NCBI GenBank assembly: GCA_946902985.2
Contig: OX336389.2
Location: forward strand, 1,015,157,441-1,015,221,440
DNA length: 64,000 nt
From: Meconema thalassinum
Taxonomy: Eukaryota > Arthropoda > Insecta > Orthoptera > Tettigoniidae
Direction: 5' to 3'
Shown: in pieces, positions 31,433-42,880 of the stretch
How positions within the stretch are numbered: position 1 is the stretch's first letter
How the letters are laid out: every line of letters begins with the position of its first letter
The notes under the pieces: model-generated
Seen by the model: the letters and a program-made list of their open reading frames with translations, nothing else
Told to the model about the DNA's origin: nothing
The model's database searches: none
Translations under genes and position numbers: made by a program

Positions 31433-34400
31433 TTGAAGAACGAAATGGCGCGGGAAGATGCCAAACCAATCGGAGATAATGGTGTCTGTTCGAGGATTTC
31501 TGAAAATGTTAGTTTGCCTTCCCCCAGGGTTGAATTCTCGATCAATGATGCCTGTGTAATTGCCTTGCTAGACTCGGGAAGTGCTGCTTCTTTGGTCAGT
31601 GAAAATTGGTATTTGGCCATGAAAAAAATCTGTAAATTGGGAAATTTGTCTAAAGTCAATGTTGGGTTAGTGACAGCCAATGGTTCCAAATTGGACGTCC
31701 TTGGTTCTGCAAAATTTAAAGTGCGTATTCACAATTTCGCTTGGAAATGTTCATTTTGGGTAGTAAAAGATTTATCTTGTCCCCTCATTCTTGTAGCTAA
31801 TTTTCTTGCTCATTCGGTCTGTTGTTAGACATGCAACGTAAGTCATTTTGGTTTAGGTTTTGTACTGAGGTAAAATTAAAGTTCTATTCTTCTGATGTTT
31901 CTGCTGTTAGTGCTCACATTGTCAATGCTGACACAGGGCCCACCTTGTCTGCCGGAGTTGAGTCTTTGGATCTAAGCAATTTGTCTGATCCTCAGGCTGA
32001 GATAATTCGTGATTTATGTGGATGTTATCCTGAAGTGTTTACCGACGAATTGAGAATGACAAAAATTTTGGAATATAAAATAGAAGTTACCGATACTCTC
32101 CCTGTAAGACATGCTCCTTACTACATTTTTACTTCATGCTCCTTACTGTCTGAGCCCACCTAAGATGTTGGAGCTCAGGAAGATAATTGATCAAATGTTA
32201 GTCAATAGGGTGATTCGACCCTCCACGTCAGCTTATTCGTCACCCATGTTTCTAATCCCGAAGCCTAATGGTGGTTTTCGACCAGTCATAGACTACCAGA
32301 GGTTAAACAAAAAGGTTGTCTTAGAATCCATACCTCTCCCTGACCTGCACAGCTGATTTTCTTGGTTCAAAAATGCTAAATTCTATAGTCTCATAGATTT
32401 AAACCAGGCGTACTATCAAATTCCTTTGTCCGAGGAATCTAAACATCTTACTGTGTTCGTCACGGACTGGAACCTCTTTGAATACTGTAGATTACCTTTT
32501 GGTCTGCCTACAGGGGGCGCTGTGCTCAGTCGGCTTCTTGATCATGTGTTTTCTGGCATTAAATTTGACTTTCTGTATCATTACCAGGACGACGTCGTCA
32601 TATATAGCGAAACGTTTGAAGACCATGTGCGCCATCTGCGCAAAGTTTTTGAGAGATTAAAATCTGCTGGTCAAACTGTAAAATTGTCTAAGGTGTCATT
32701 CGCTAAACCTGAGATTGCTTTTCTTGGGCATGTCATTTCTGCTGATGGTGTTTCGGTCGATGACTCCTGAACCCAAAGAATCAAGAGATTTCAAGCCTCC
32801 TAAAAATGTGAAAGCTGTGGCCCCCTTCGTGGGAATGATTGGGTTTTTCCGTAAATTTATTCCAAATTTTGCACAACGTGCAGTGCCACTTAACTATCTA
32901 CGTAGGTCTGGTGTGAAGTTTGAATGGGGTCCATCGCAGCAAGCGGATTTTGATGATTTGAAGGAGGCACTGTGTAGTGCTCCTGTCCTTGCTGTCCCGG
33001 ATTTCAGTAAGAAGTTCATCATTCAGACTGATGCTTCTCTTGGTGCTGTAGCCGCCGTTCTGCTACAAGACAGTGAGCTAGGTAGACGTCCTATTGGTTT
33101 TGCTTCTCGAACTCTTTCCCCCGCAGAAGCAAATTATTCTGTGTATGAACTGGAAGGCCTTGCAGACATGTTCCGGCTGGAGAAATTCCGTATGTACATT
33201 GAGCATGTTCCTTTTGATCTGGAAACTGATAACCAGGCCCTGAGCTGGGTCCTAGCTAAACCCAGGACCACTGGACGCATTGCCAGGTGGGCAACCAGAA
33301 TTTCACCCTTTCAGTTTACTGTCCGTCACATTAAAGGTTGTGGAAATGTCGTCGCTGACTCCCTTAGCCGCACGCACGAGGAAGTTCCTGCTAGGTGTGA
33401 AACTCCTTCGTCTGAAGAGTCAGTTGTAATCGGAGCAAATTCTGCTCACCACATGCTTGTGAATTCACCATTGTTGTTCGGAGAAATTGCTGTGCACCAA
33501 AAAGATCCCGATTTGAGTGAGTTAATTGTCAAATTGAGTTCTGGTGAAGAGGATAAGCCCCACATCTTAAAATCGGGAGTGTTGTGCTGTGTAGCTAAGC
33601 GTGATAAGAAGCCTAAGGTTGTCTTGCCAGCTCAGCTCGTAAATGGCATACTGAAGTATTTTCACGAGTCACCCGCTGGAGGTCACCAGGGGATTTTCAA
33701 AACAAGACAGAAGATCAGACAGTCTTTCGTTTGGAAGGGTCTCAATAAAGATGTGAGGTGGTTTGTACTGGGATGTCATAGTTGCAATGTGAGTAAGCCT
33801 GCTGTTAGTGGTAAAATTGGTAAGTTAGCTTCCGAAACTGTGTCTAGACCTATGGAAAAGCTGTATGTGGACTTCGTAGGCCCATTTCCAAGGTCCAGGG
33901 TGGGAAACCGCTTTGCTTTTGTCTGTGTGGATGGTTTTTCCAGTTTTCCATGGATTTTTCCCACAAGAATGTGTAATTCTTTTACTGCCATCAAGTGTTT
34001 GAAGGTGATTTTTGCTTCTTGTGGTCCTTGTCAATATCTAGTTTCCGATAATGCTAAAGTCTTCCTTTCTCAACAATTTAGAAAATTTTTGTTTGATTAC
34101 TCTGTCTCTCATGTAACTACCACGCCGTATTACCCTAACCGTAGTCTGGCTGAAAGGGTTAACCGCAATTTGAGAGCTGCCCTTATCGCCTACCATCGAG
34201 ATAACCATGCCAAGTGGGACTCTTCATTACACTGGCTAGCTAATGCTTTTAACACCACTGAGCATGAAACGCACGGTAAGACTCCTTTCTCTCTTATGCA
34301 TGCGTTTGTGCCAAATTACCCTCTAACTAACTTATGGTCGCTTCATGATCTTCTGCCTGACCAGCCCTGTCCTGAACGTATTAAGGAAATCTGGAAAGAA

Positions 34401-34694
34401 GCCAAGGCAGCTATCAAGATTCCGCACGATAAGCTTGCCAAGAGATATAAATTGCGTCGTAAGCAAAGTGGATATTCTGTCGGGGACCTCGTGTATGCGA
34501 AGAACTTCTGGCCGAAGGCCCCAGGCCATCAGGTGTCAGGGAAGCTCCAACCGAAGTTTATGGGACCCTATAAAATCTTGTCTTTTCCTTCTGAGGTGAC
34601 CGTGTTGTTGGAAGGTCGAGTAAGGAAGCGCGTTTTCAAGACTCATTTCTCATACTGTAAGCCTGGTGGTGAACGAGAAACTGAGAAGTTATAA
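31433..34694 (+). pseudogene. pol: gypsy pol: protease, RT, RNase H, integrase; several frameshifts
   Basis: Protease: VIALLDSGSAASLVSENW (31558 on). RT is spread over frames at 31822-32770: MFLIPKPNGGFRPVIDYQRL, FYSLIDLNQAYYQIPLSEE, EYCRLPFGL, and catalytic YQDDVVIYS (Gln instead of the usual Leu/Ile/Val). RNase H and integrase are in one frame, 32715-34694: FIIQTDASLGAVAAVLLQD, YELEGLADMFRLEKFR, TDNQALSWVL, the HHCC finger (HESPAGGH ... CHSCNVSK), then LYVDFVGPF, LVSDNAKVFLS and YYPNRSLAERVN as D, D, E sites. The tail has the VYAKNFWPKAP ... FMGPYKIL domain. The integrase half looks intact; the RT half is broken, including a stop near 32354. Confidence 0.9.
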
Positions 34695-35097
34695 ACTGTG
34701 AATTTGGAAAGTTTTATTTCCTGTGGATACGATGTTGTCGAGTTCTGTTGGACGGGGGATGACCCAGCTGTTCCGCTGAAGTCGATCTTTTATTCTATTT
34801 TTCGTAATCCTCATGAGTAACTGTTGTCCGCTCCTGCTGGTGGTGTCTTGTCCCATCGTGTTTACAGGCTATGTGATTTTAGAAATTTCTTTTCCTTTGA
34901 GGTAAAATTGATGCAAATTTTGTTAAGTTGGTATGTGATTTTGGTAAGGTCGTGGAACATCTCAGGGTGATTCCGAGTCTGAAGTGCTGTTCCGTTGTTC
35001 TGGCGTGTTGGTTTTAGAAAGTATGTTGGTGATCTGATCTACTTTCAAGCTGCAATTTCTGGTGAGTTGAGAGTGTATTTAGATAGGTTTGTAAAGT
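34695..35097 (+). other. 3' non-coding region of the old gypsy element
   Basis: No frame of note. T- and G-rich sequence between the pol stop and the orphan LTR. Confidence 0.4.
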
Positions 35098-36565
35098 TTT
35101 CTATTCGCCCCAAGTTGGTAGCGACAAATGTTATGTTTTCTACTTGCTCCACGTTGAGCGTACAAATGTAATGTTTTTACTTGGGCGGACTGTTCACCAG
35201 AAAATACTACTGCTAAGTTTGATCTATGTTGGGCGCCAAGCCGGATACACTGTGTTCCAAGCTAAATTTATATACTTAATATCGACCCCTAGCGTGAGTA
35301 GAACATATGAGAAACTCTTAATGACTAGGCCGTGGGATGATTGGATCATCAACCCAGACAACATTTGATTGTGGAGAAGGATGTGGTATTACAACTATTG
35401 CTACCTACTGGAATCAAAGAATCTACTTTGTAAAAATTGAATTTAATATACTTAGAAAACATGATAGAATCTTGAATAAAATTAAAACTATTAACGGAGC
35501 ATACTACTTTAACCATTGCCACGAACAAAATTACTTAATACGCCGGTCGGGAGAATAACTTGAATTTAACTTATTTCCAAATTTATGCTTAAAGAATTTA
35601 TATTGGCCCTATCGAAAAACAGAGAGTGTGTGTCGTAGATTACATGAGCTTACCAACGGAAACATTGTCTCCAACGTGCTTGAAGTCTCGTTGCGTCTGA
35701 TGGTCTTCATTGGAGTTGACGGCGTCAGGTTCTTCCTCGTAGGTTAGAAGTTATCGTTACTGCTTGTGGTGGAGTATAGTCCATAAACCACAACACGTCG
35801 TCTGCCTTAGCACTGCAAGACGCGTGGAACCCATGATCTGATGTGATCAGCGGAGTTATCGTGAATAAATTGTCCCACTTGGGACTTGCGACCAAAGTAC
35901 GTGCTTACTGCACCAAGCGTAGAGTCTTAATGAATGGTCCTCTCTACAACCAGCACGTTCACTATATCGACTTCCAGCTTCTCCCACTCGGCCTCGCTGC
36001 TTCGACCAATCCGCGTGCGTCACGTTTCTCGCCATGCCCGACCTACGTTGCTTCTTCTTCCTTGATTGGCTGGTCACCTCACGTGGCTCTTCGCGCCATG
36101 AGGTTCCTTCCCCTGGACAAGAAGCGTCCCTGTACATTTCCGTTCTACCGGGCAAGACTTAAAGCATACCTCGTTTTCTTGGTTTGAAGCGTTCCCTCGG
36201 ATTTCATAATTCTATTGTACTCCAATCTATTCTTGTATTGAAATACCCAGTGAGTCACACACCACTCTCTCTTAGCCCTAATGAATAAAATCCCGTCTTT
36301 ACGTATGAAATGATTTGCCGTGCAATTTATATATTGGAATCATCCAATATAGATACGGATTTCGACTAGTAGAATCTGTAATCTTCCAAATTTAAAAGCT
36401 CCAAAAAAAATGACGTAATAAATATTAATAATAATAATGTGAAATATAAAATTGAATAAACTGAAATAATTTAACTTGGCCGGATTATTGCCGCGTTTAA
36501 CAAATATGATATAGTCCAACTAACTTGTGTTAGTGGCATAAAACCCCCTAGAAAAACATGTTACA
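35098..36565 (-). mobile_element. orphan LTR plus primer-site stub of a relative of the 3618-11253 element
   Basis: 35129-36565 (1437 bp) starts TGTTATG...CTTGCTCCACGTTGAGCGTAC and ends CATGTTACA, clearly related along its length to the 1408-bp LTRs at 3618 and 9846. Just outside its left edge GCCCCAAGTTGGTAGCGACAAA (35107-35128) resembles the internal primer-site side of that element, so this looks like a 5' LTR whose internal region is gone, not a clean solo LTR. No 4-bp duplication flanks it (CAAA versus GGTT). Confidence 0.75.
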
Positions 36566-38543
36566 GGTTGGTCAGTGGGTTCTTTGAATTCTGCAGAAAT
36601 GTTCTGTTAGACTGCTGACTTACTAATATTGTTGCAACTTTCGAGTATTGTAGGTTGGAAATAAATTTTGTATGACCCCCGTTATTTTGGGTGCGATTTC
36701 TGTTTGGAGAGCTTCAGCTGTTGGGCTGAGTGCTCTACCAAGATGTAGGTCAGCTGTTCTGTGCATTTGAGTTGGATCAGACTGTAGTATTGAATGTATT
36801 TAAATATTTTTTGGGGGGAGGTATTTCAAGTTTGTGATCTTGTTCTCGTTCTGTGTTAGGTGTGTATTCTTTGGGGATAGTAAGTGCCCCATGCGCTTTT
36901 GAAATGAATCATTTACCACTCCTGTGGCTTGTAATTCTGTGAAAAGTTTGGAGACGCTAAGGTCGTAGAAAGTTGTTAGGTGGGAAAAGTTGTGAATTTG
37001 GGGACATTAACCGCCCCGTGCCTGTTGATGTGTATCATATGACGCCTGTCTGTGTTCATTGTAGTGCTGTAGAACTCTGTTGTAGACTGTGGCAGTCGTT
37101 TGGTTTTCTTGGAAGTGTGTGAATGTGAATTTGTTCGGTATTTGTGTATTTTTTTTTATGGTGGACCACGTTAAACTTGGGTGAGTTTGGAGATTTGGTG
37201 TTATGCTCATGTTGTGTTCATTTTTGAATTTTGTCAAGCTATGCGCTTGGGTGTGGAACTTGTACATTCTTTTTGGTGGTAATGAGGTACAGCCTGTGTA
37301 CAAGGTTGGTTGGTGTTGAATTCAGTTTCTGCTTGGGCTTCGTACCTTGTGGTAGCAGTCTGAACTGGTTGTCGTTTGGAAAGATTATTTTCTTTTGAGG
37401 TTGTAAATTTAGGGTATTGTTTTTTTGCTATGTAACGTCATTCTTTGATAGGTGTCCCGAGTTCTATTGCCACCCTCTGGTAACTGTTCTGAGGTTGATG
37501 TTTGTAATTTTGGTAAAGTTTTGGTGGAATTAGCATTGGTCGTAGGTGAGTGCTGTAATCTAAACGTGGTCCCCGTGGTTTCTTGTCCTCATGGATGTTG
37601 GTTACTGTTTCCGACGTTCCTCGTGTTGCCACCATGGGCGGTCAGGGGCAGTAGCTTGCGAAATGAGACAAGGGCTTTCCCTCTTTTGTAAATGTAGTGT
37701 GTTTCATATACTGGGATGATCCAAGGTTGAATGGTTTGTATGTTGTGTAACAATTTTAATTGTGTCTTGCTTTCTCTGGTGGTTCTGTGTTCACATATTG
37801 CATGAGGCCCATCTAGTAAATTTCATAAATTTTTCAATTGTTTAACTGTTTTGGATGGAAACTAACAACTCCCTTTTGGTAGGTTCCCTGTAAACTTTTG
37901 GGTCCCCATGTCATTGTGAAATCATTTCTATAAAATACTTGTAATATTATGGGATTGTCATTGTTTTTTGGAATTTTTTAAAATTATTACCTTCTGTGCT
38001 TCGGTAAAGTGGTTGCCCTTTCCAGTGAATGCCTTCAGTGGACCTTTTATTAAGCCCTGAACTAAACTGAACTTCTTGTGGTGAAGTATCCCTATTTCGA
38101 CATAAACTCTTGCGTGAGCTTAGTGCAATACTGAACCAGATCCTCGTATGAATTCTTTCACCCAATAACTCGGTTGGTGTAACCTTGCTCAATGCTAGCT
38201 TGCTAGCCCGGAGCACTCGTTCCCTGTAAGAGAACCTTAACTGGAACTAAGCTGGAGTGGTAAGAGGCGACGTGCTGGTCCCTATCCCGGAGTGTCAACC
38301 TGGACTTGTTGCTGCTGTTCTATGTATGTTTCAGCTGGGATTCCACAATTTGATTGAAGTACTCCCAACCTAAGGCCTGGGTTGGAGGTACCATACCAGG
38401 AATGTTGGCATTTTCTACCTCAGGGTCCCACTTCAGGATCTGTTGGCAGCTCTTGAAGGGGCCCTACCACTGCCAAGATGCCTAGTTTTTCACCATGTCT
38501 TCAGCGCCTGTCCCATGGTGAAGTTTGTGGGGGGGGGAGAATT
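36566..38543 (+). other. non-coding tail of the old gypsy element, ending in a polypurine tract
   Basis: T/G-rich, with no supported reading frame. Long 3' regions are common in gypsy elements. A tract of ten or more G followed by AGAA at 38528-38541 directly precedes the 3' LTR and serves as the plus-strand primer in this class. An env-like gene was looked for and not recognised. Confidence 0.55.
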
Positions 38544-39080
38544 TGCCAATTACATTGTCACAAGGAACAATTGGTATTCGAACCCAGGAAGAATTCATTC
38601 TTCCAGCTATTCTGGGGGTCGAACTTTGGACTTGAGAATTGCAAACCCTGGACTTATGTTCATACAGCTCTGCAGATTGTACAACCCTGAGTGCAGCAAG
38701 AAACTTTTCATTTTCCACTACATTTGTTTCCAAATCTGGGATTGGACAGTGTATTTAAACTTGTGCACCCCTACTAGCATTGGACGGCCCCGTGGGAAGT
38801 GAGAAAGCTCTCAATTCCCACGCTATAGAGTCCCCAGTCACCGGCAACATTGTACTCCGTTATGGCACAATAGACGACGTCTGACAACACTGTTTTGGTT
38901 AGTGACCAATATTGGCAACATAGGATAACTTGCACTCCATTGTGTGCTGGGCCGTACAGGTCATTCTGCGCCCGTGAGGTTGGCAAACTCGCCTGAGTGA
39001 CTCGTTTTGGCGCGTATGTGCTGGACTGAAGTGGACTGGATCTCTATCGGCGTCATTCTACTAAGGACTGGTACAGAGTC
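38544..39080 (+). repeat. 3' LTR of the old gypsy element, first part
   Basis: Matches 27527-28064 with scattered differences, up to GGTACAGAGTC, where a LINE is inserted. Confidence 0.85.
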
Positions 39081-40318
39081 ATGACAGGACAGGTTTGCCA
39101 TTAGAATAAGACGTCCGATGAATTTCATATTACCCATGGACTGAAACAAGGATGTGTACTGGCTCCAATGCTTTTCGCGCTGTACTTGGCTGCAATGCTT
39201 CATGATTCACCCACAAACATCCCAGGTGTGGAGGTCAAGGATCGTTTTGATGGAGGGCTTTTCAACCTAACTCGTCTCCGCTCCTTGAGGAAAACTCAGG
39301 TTACTAAGGTTACTAAAATGTTGTATGCAGATGATGCTGTGTCGCCAACTCTCACACCAGAAGAGCTGCAAGAGTCAGTTAATTGTTACAAAAGTGCATG
39401 TGATCGCTTTGGTCTTACCATAAATATCAATAATACTAAAGTCTTGGCACAACCTTCACCAGGCACACCTCTTCCTCAGTTCAATATCTCCATCTCAAAT
39501 TTGCTATTAGAACAGGTAGACCACTTCTCGTACCTGGGTAGTACCATTTCTGTGAGCTGTACCTGTGAGCAGGATGTGGATAAGAGAATTGGCGCAGCCT
39601 ATGCAGCATATGGACGATTAGCGCACCGGGTCTTCATGAATAAAGATCTGTCCATGAGTACAAAGCTTATGGTGTACAAAGCAGTAGTCATTTCTACATT
39701 GTTGTATGGCTGTGAAACGTGGACCCTTTACCGACGTGATCTTAGGAAGCTCGAGCGCTTCCACCTACAAAAACTTCGATCAATCCTGAGGATTAAATGG
39801 GAAGACCGCATTACCAATATAGCTGTTCTCGAAAAGGCTCAAATCAACAGTATAGAATCATCCATAATAGGTCACCAATTTAGATGGATTGGTCATGTCC
39901 ATCGGATGGATGATGTGAGATTACCTCGTCAAATGCTATATGGCGAGTTATGCTATGGCACTAGACCTCATGGTGGCCCTAAGAGGCGCTACAAGGACCA
40001 ATTTAAGCAGACCCTGAAATTGACAGGTCTTGATCACAAACCTGGGACATGCTGGCTGAAGACCGCTCAACTTGGCGCTGTACCATCTCGGATACTGTAA
40101 AAACGTTTGAAAGGGATCGCCGCACACATGAAGAGGTCAAGCGTCAAACTAGGAAACTTCGAGCAGCCCAACCACGTTCTCCTCCAGCAATACTATGTGA
40201 CTTGTGTGGACGCTTGTTCCATGCCAGGATTGGACTCTCTAGTCACCGTAAACACATCCACCAACTGGACTGAAGGAAGAAGATTTATACTCGGATTCGA
40301 GTTAAAGCATATGATGAT
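39081..40318 (+). mobile_element. 5'-truncated LINE in the LTR, 11-bp target duplication
   Basis: GGTACAGAGTC occurs at 39070-39080 and 40319-40329, and the uninterrupted 5' LTR has it once (near 28060). The insert ends in GATGAT, and encodes the second half of a reverse transcriptase of a different LINE family from the copies at 19-27 kb. Confidence 0.95.
39120..40273 (+). pseudogene. LINE reverse transcriptase C-terminal half with C2H2 finger
   Basis: Begins in frame with HGLKQGCVLAPMLFALYLA (upstream of the ATG at 39168), then catalytic MLYADDAVSPTL (YADD), LTININNTKVLAQPS, VDHFSYLGSTIS, LLYGCETWTLYRRDLRKLE, and FRWIGHVHRMDD. A frameshift near 40060 moves to 40049-40273, which ends in a classical C2H2 finger, CDLCGRLFHARIGLSSHRKH, found at the C-terminus of some LINE proteins and thought to bind nucleic acid. 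5'-truncated and frameshifted. Confidence 0.85.
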
Positions 40319-40329
40319 GGTACAGAGTC

Positions 40330-41414
40330 TAGTCATGTTGCTGTCAGACTCTGGGAAGAGGCTTTGTGTTCTTCCCGGAGTCCTGAGAAAACGAGGTAAA
40401 GTGTTGCTGATACAATTTTGGAATGGGGAACGACACCACAAACTGTGTGCGATTTTCGCGATTCTTCGAGGAAACTTTCATATAAAAACATTTATTTTTG
40501 GGTCATTGTGTCATTTACTGCGTGTTACTTTTCTTGTGCCAAGAGACTAATCGTTTCATTCCAAGGGCTTAATGTCCTAACTGCGGGCACCGTCATAGCC
40601 TTCAAATTACTATTGTGAGTGTAATATTAAAATGCTATAATCTGAAATGTAATTTTCTTTTGTATGTATTTTTGGGCCAGGCAAACAGTTGGATTCCTCC
40701 CTTTGTTTTTGGAGCTAGGGTGGGGGATACCTCGTGGTCGTAACTTTTGTTAGACAAGCCGGCATCCCCTTGTGTAATCATTCTAGGCTGGCGAGTCAGA
40801 CAATACAGTCGCAATAAGCGGCTCTTAACCTCTACATGTAACTCCTTCTTGGCAACTGTATTCGTTACAGTATCTTATTTAATTGTTTAACTTGGTTGTT
40901 CCCGGGGAACATTTCTTGTGGCTTTAATTAACCTTTCTTGTGACTTCGATTAACTTTTCTTGTGAATTTAATTAACATTTCTTGTGAACTTGATTTTCTT
41001 AATGCATTCTCTCTTGTGTGTCATAGTCGGGATTCAAATCCATGCTTGTGCTTTCGATGCGGATGTCGTTTCGCATTTTGCTTTCACCTCTCATATTTGT
41101 GTGGAGTTTTAATGCATTTTTCCTTTGGGGTTTTCATCCACCTCCCCCATATATTTTCATTTCTAGTCGAGCTAGGCTTTGTTTATTTTAATGTACCTGT
41201 ATGTGAATTTATTCATGATGCCCTTTGTTCTTTGTGTACCTATATGTATGGTTTCTTATTTAATTACATTTTGTCAAAGTTACCCGTTGCTCTTTCATTT
41301 CCATGCATGCAGTCTATTTCTAACCGGACCCCTGGTGTCGCACCAACTGTCCACCCCACAGGTTAACCCTGAAGTCCCGCAGTATTCCACGATATTTTGA
41401 TCGTAGTGTCTTAA
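40330..41414 (+). repeat. 3' LTR of the old gypsy element, second part, truncated
   Basis: Matches 28064-29096 of the 5' LTR, with an extra stretch of about 113 bp (about 40365-40480) and two fewer 22-bp units. The last 70 bp present in the 5' LTR (29097-29166) are missing; unrelated intron-like DNA begins at about 41415. Confidence 0.8.
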
Positions 41415-41548
41415 TAACGCACAAAACAAAAATATTTATTAAACTTCTAATACCCCAAGCACTTTACTTCCTACAGTACAGTATATAATCTATTTTACAA
41501 AACATATATCGTGTATCAATTAACGTGTAAAAAAAAAAAATTGCTCAC

Positions 41549-41726
41549 CTTTAGGAAAAGATGTATCACTCAAGTTGACAACATTATTCTGTTGGGCTTT
41601 GGCTCGGGATAGGGTATCATAGCAATTGAGACAAACTCGTAGAGGTTTTGATGACTGATTTGGCAGAAGAAACCTTTTGTTGGAGCATGGCCCACAAACA
41701 ACAGCTCCACACTTGCGGCAATGATG
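41549..41726 (-). CDS. internal exon of a Phafin/PLEKHF-family gene (FYVE zinc finger)
   Basis: The minus strand has an acceptor (TTATTTTTCAG) before CATCATTGCCGCAAG and a donor (AAAG then GTGAGC) at 41548. The 178-bp exon encodes HHCRKCGAVVCGPCSNKRFL, then LPNQSSKPLRVCLNCYDTL and SRAKAQQNNV. This is a FYVE domain: the R(R/K)HHCR basic motif, paired Cys zinc ligands and the RVC signature that bind phosphatidylinositol 3-phosphate on endosomes. KRFLLP..S.KP.RVC is specific to PLEKHF1/2 (Phafin; Drosophila rush). The PH-domain exon expected upstream was not found in the window. Exon ends in phase 1. Confidence 0.85.
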
Positions 41727-42160
41727 CTGAAAAATAATCAAGCTAATGGTTATTCTGATGCAAATGAAATAGCAACATAATATAAGGATAACATAATATT
41801 ATTTGTAGTTATTCATCCCAGCTTCTGAATCAAGTTGGAACAAAGACATTTTTAACGAATATTGGAATGGAACTTGCGATACAGAAATAACAGGTTAGAC
41901 TCATTGTGAGGGGAATATTAAAAGCAGAGAGGTGACCTGATAATTTTAGGTGACACAGAAATAGAAATTCAACTAAGAAAGGTCTTTTGATGAGCTGAAA
42001 ACATATTGGGTGTACATAATGTCCACACAGAAAAAATACAGGTGGACAGCAAGGAAGGATGGAGGATAATGTCCACACAGAATGATGGAGGATAAATTAA
42101 ATGTTGGAGAGCTAGTCTTGTTACGTGTGTTGTCCCTTTCCTCAGAGGAGCAGAAGATAT
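41727..42160 (-). other. intron-like DNA
   Basis: AT-rich flank upstream (in gene sense) of the FYVE exon; no further exon recognised. Confidence 0.5.
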
Positions 42161-42462
42161 TATTATGTTATCGGTTTTATGTCCCTTTTAACTACTGAGG
42201 CTTTTAGAGACGCCTGGGTGCCCGAATTTCGCCCCAAAGGGGATCTGTGCCAGTAAATCTACTGACACAGCTCCCTCACATTTCATCATCATCTTGCACA
42301 GTTTCCAGCCACTGGCCGGGTCAGTTTGGAACACAAGACTCTCCAACGTCTTCTGTCTTCCCTCACATAAACACCCTCAAATGCCAACTGACTGCACTGG
42401 GATTCAATCCTGCTACCTTGGGCTCAGCAAGCGAGAACGTAACCGCTGAACCACACAGCCAG
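42161..42462 (-). mobile_element. tRNA-derived SINE, copy 1, split by a LINE fragment
   Basis: On the minus strand it starts GGCTGTGTGGTTCAGCGGTT (box-A-like) and has GCAGGATTGAATCCCAG (box-B-like), then ends GGACATAAAACCGATAACAT. It matches the copies at 44703 and 46892 except for a 77-bp insertion at 42282-42358. Confidence 0.8.
42282..42358 (-). mobile_element. 77-bp LINE 3'-end insertion inside the SINE
   Basis: On the minus strand it reads GAAGACGTTGGAGAG...CGGCCAGTGGCTGG...GATGATGATGA, matching the 3' end of the LINE at 21705-21800. A 10-bp duplication TCCCTCACAT flanks it (42272-42281, 42359-42368), and intact SINE copies carry this site once. Confidence 0.9.
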
Positions 42463-42605
42463 AAGAGTCTCTCTAATTATCAGCCATGTGACTGGTTGGC
42501 AGCAGCTCTCCATTCTTCTCACTTTTCTGCTTTCCCTTTCTTCTAATATTTGTGTCATGTACATTTGTCTTGACTGTCCTCTATAATTTTTTCCCTCTAT
42601 GGAAC

Positions 42606-42880
42606 CCTCGTAGAACAAAGAGAGTGTTTGAAATTGTGTTTCCAGTTTGAAAAATCTTCAACAGAAGCTTACCAAATGCTTCAACAGGCTTTCAAGGAGG
42701 ATGCTATGAGCCAAACACAAGTTTTTGAGCGGTTTGGGCGCTTTAAACGTGGCGAGATGACTTGGTCCAACATCGAACGCTGTGGTGATAGGCAACCTCT
42801 TCAACACTTGAGCAATGCGGCGATCAGGCATGTTGAAGAGGTTGCCTATCACCACGGCGTTATTTTAAATCTGCCATAAC
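42606..42880 (+). pseudogene. mariner transposase N-terminal fragment
   Basis: Encodes LCFQFEKSSTEAYQMLQQAF, then KEDAMSQTQVFERFGRFKRG, the helix-turn-helix start of a mariner transposase. After about 42765 family similarity fades and a strong hairpin occurs (42778-42859). No terminal repeats found for this copy. Confidence 0.7.
42778..42859. repeat. inverted repeat, 29-bp arms, 24-bp loop
   Basis: GTGGTGATAGGCAACCTCTT (continuing CAACA) at 42782-42806 is perfectly complementary to 42831-42855; with one mismatch the arms extend to 42778 and 42859. Confidence 0.9.

Larger units (their letters stand above)
27527..41414 (+). mobile_element. old Ty3/gypsy LTR retrotransposon with later insertions
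   Basis: Direct repeats beginning TGCCAATTAC (27527 and 38544) are its LTRs. Between them are a primer site, frameshifted gag and pol on the plus strand, and a G-rich polypurine tract before the 3' LTR. The 3' LTR is split by a LINE (39081-40318) and ends early at about 41414 compared with the 5' LTR. Frame lesions, an indel of about 110 bp between LTRs and repeat-number differences show age. No outer target duplication is visible. Confidence 0.85.

Noticed and set aside
36566..38543. Env-like gene in the old gypsy element
   Set aside because: No frame over 100 residues in the sense direction, and no signal peptide or membrane segment pattern.
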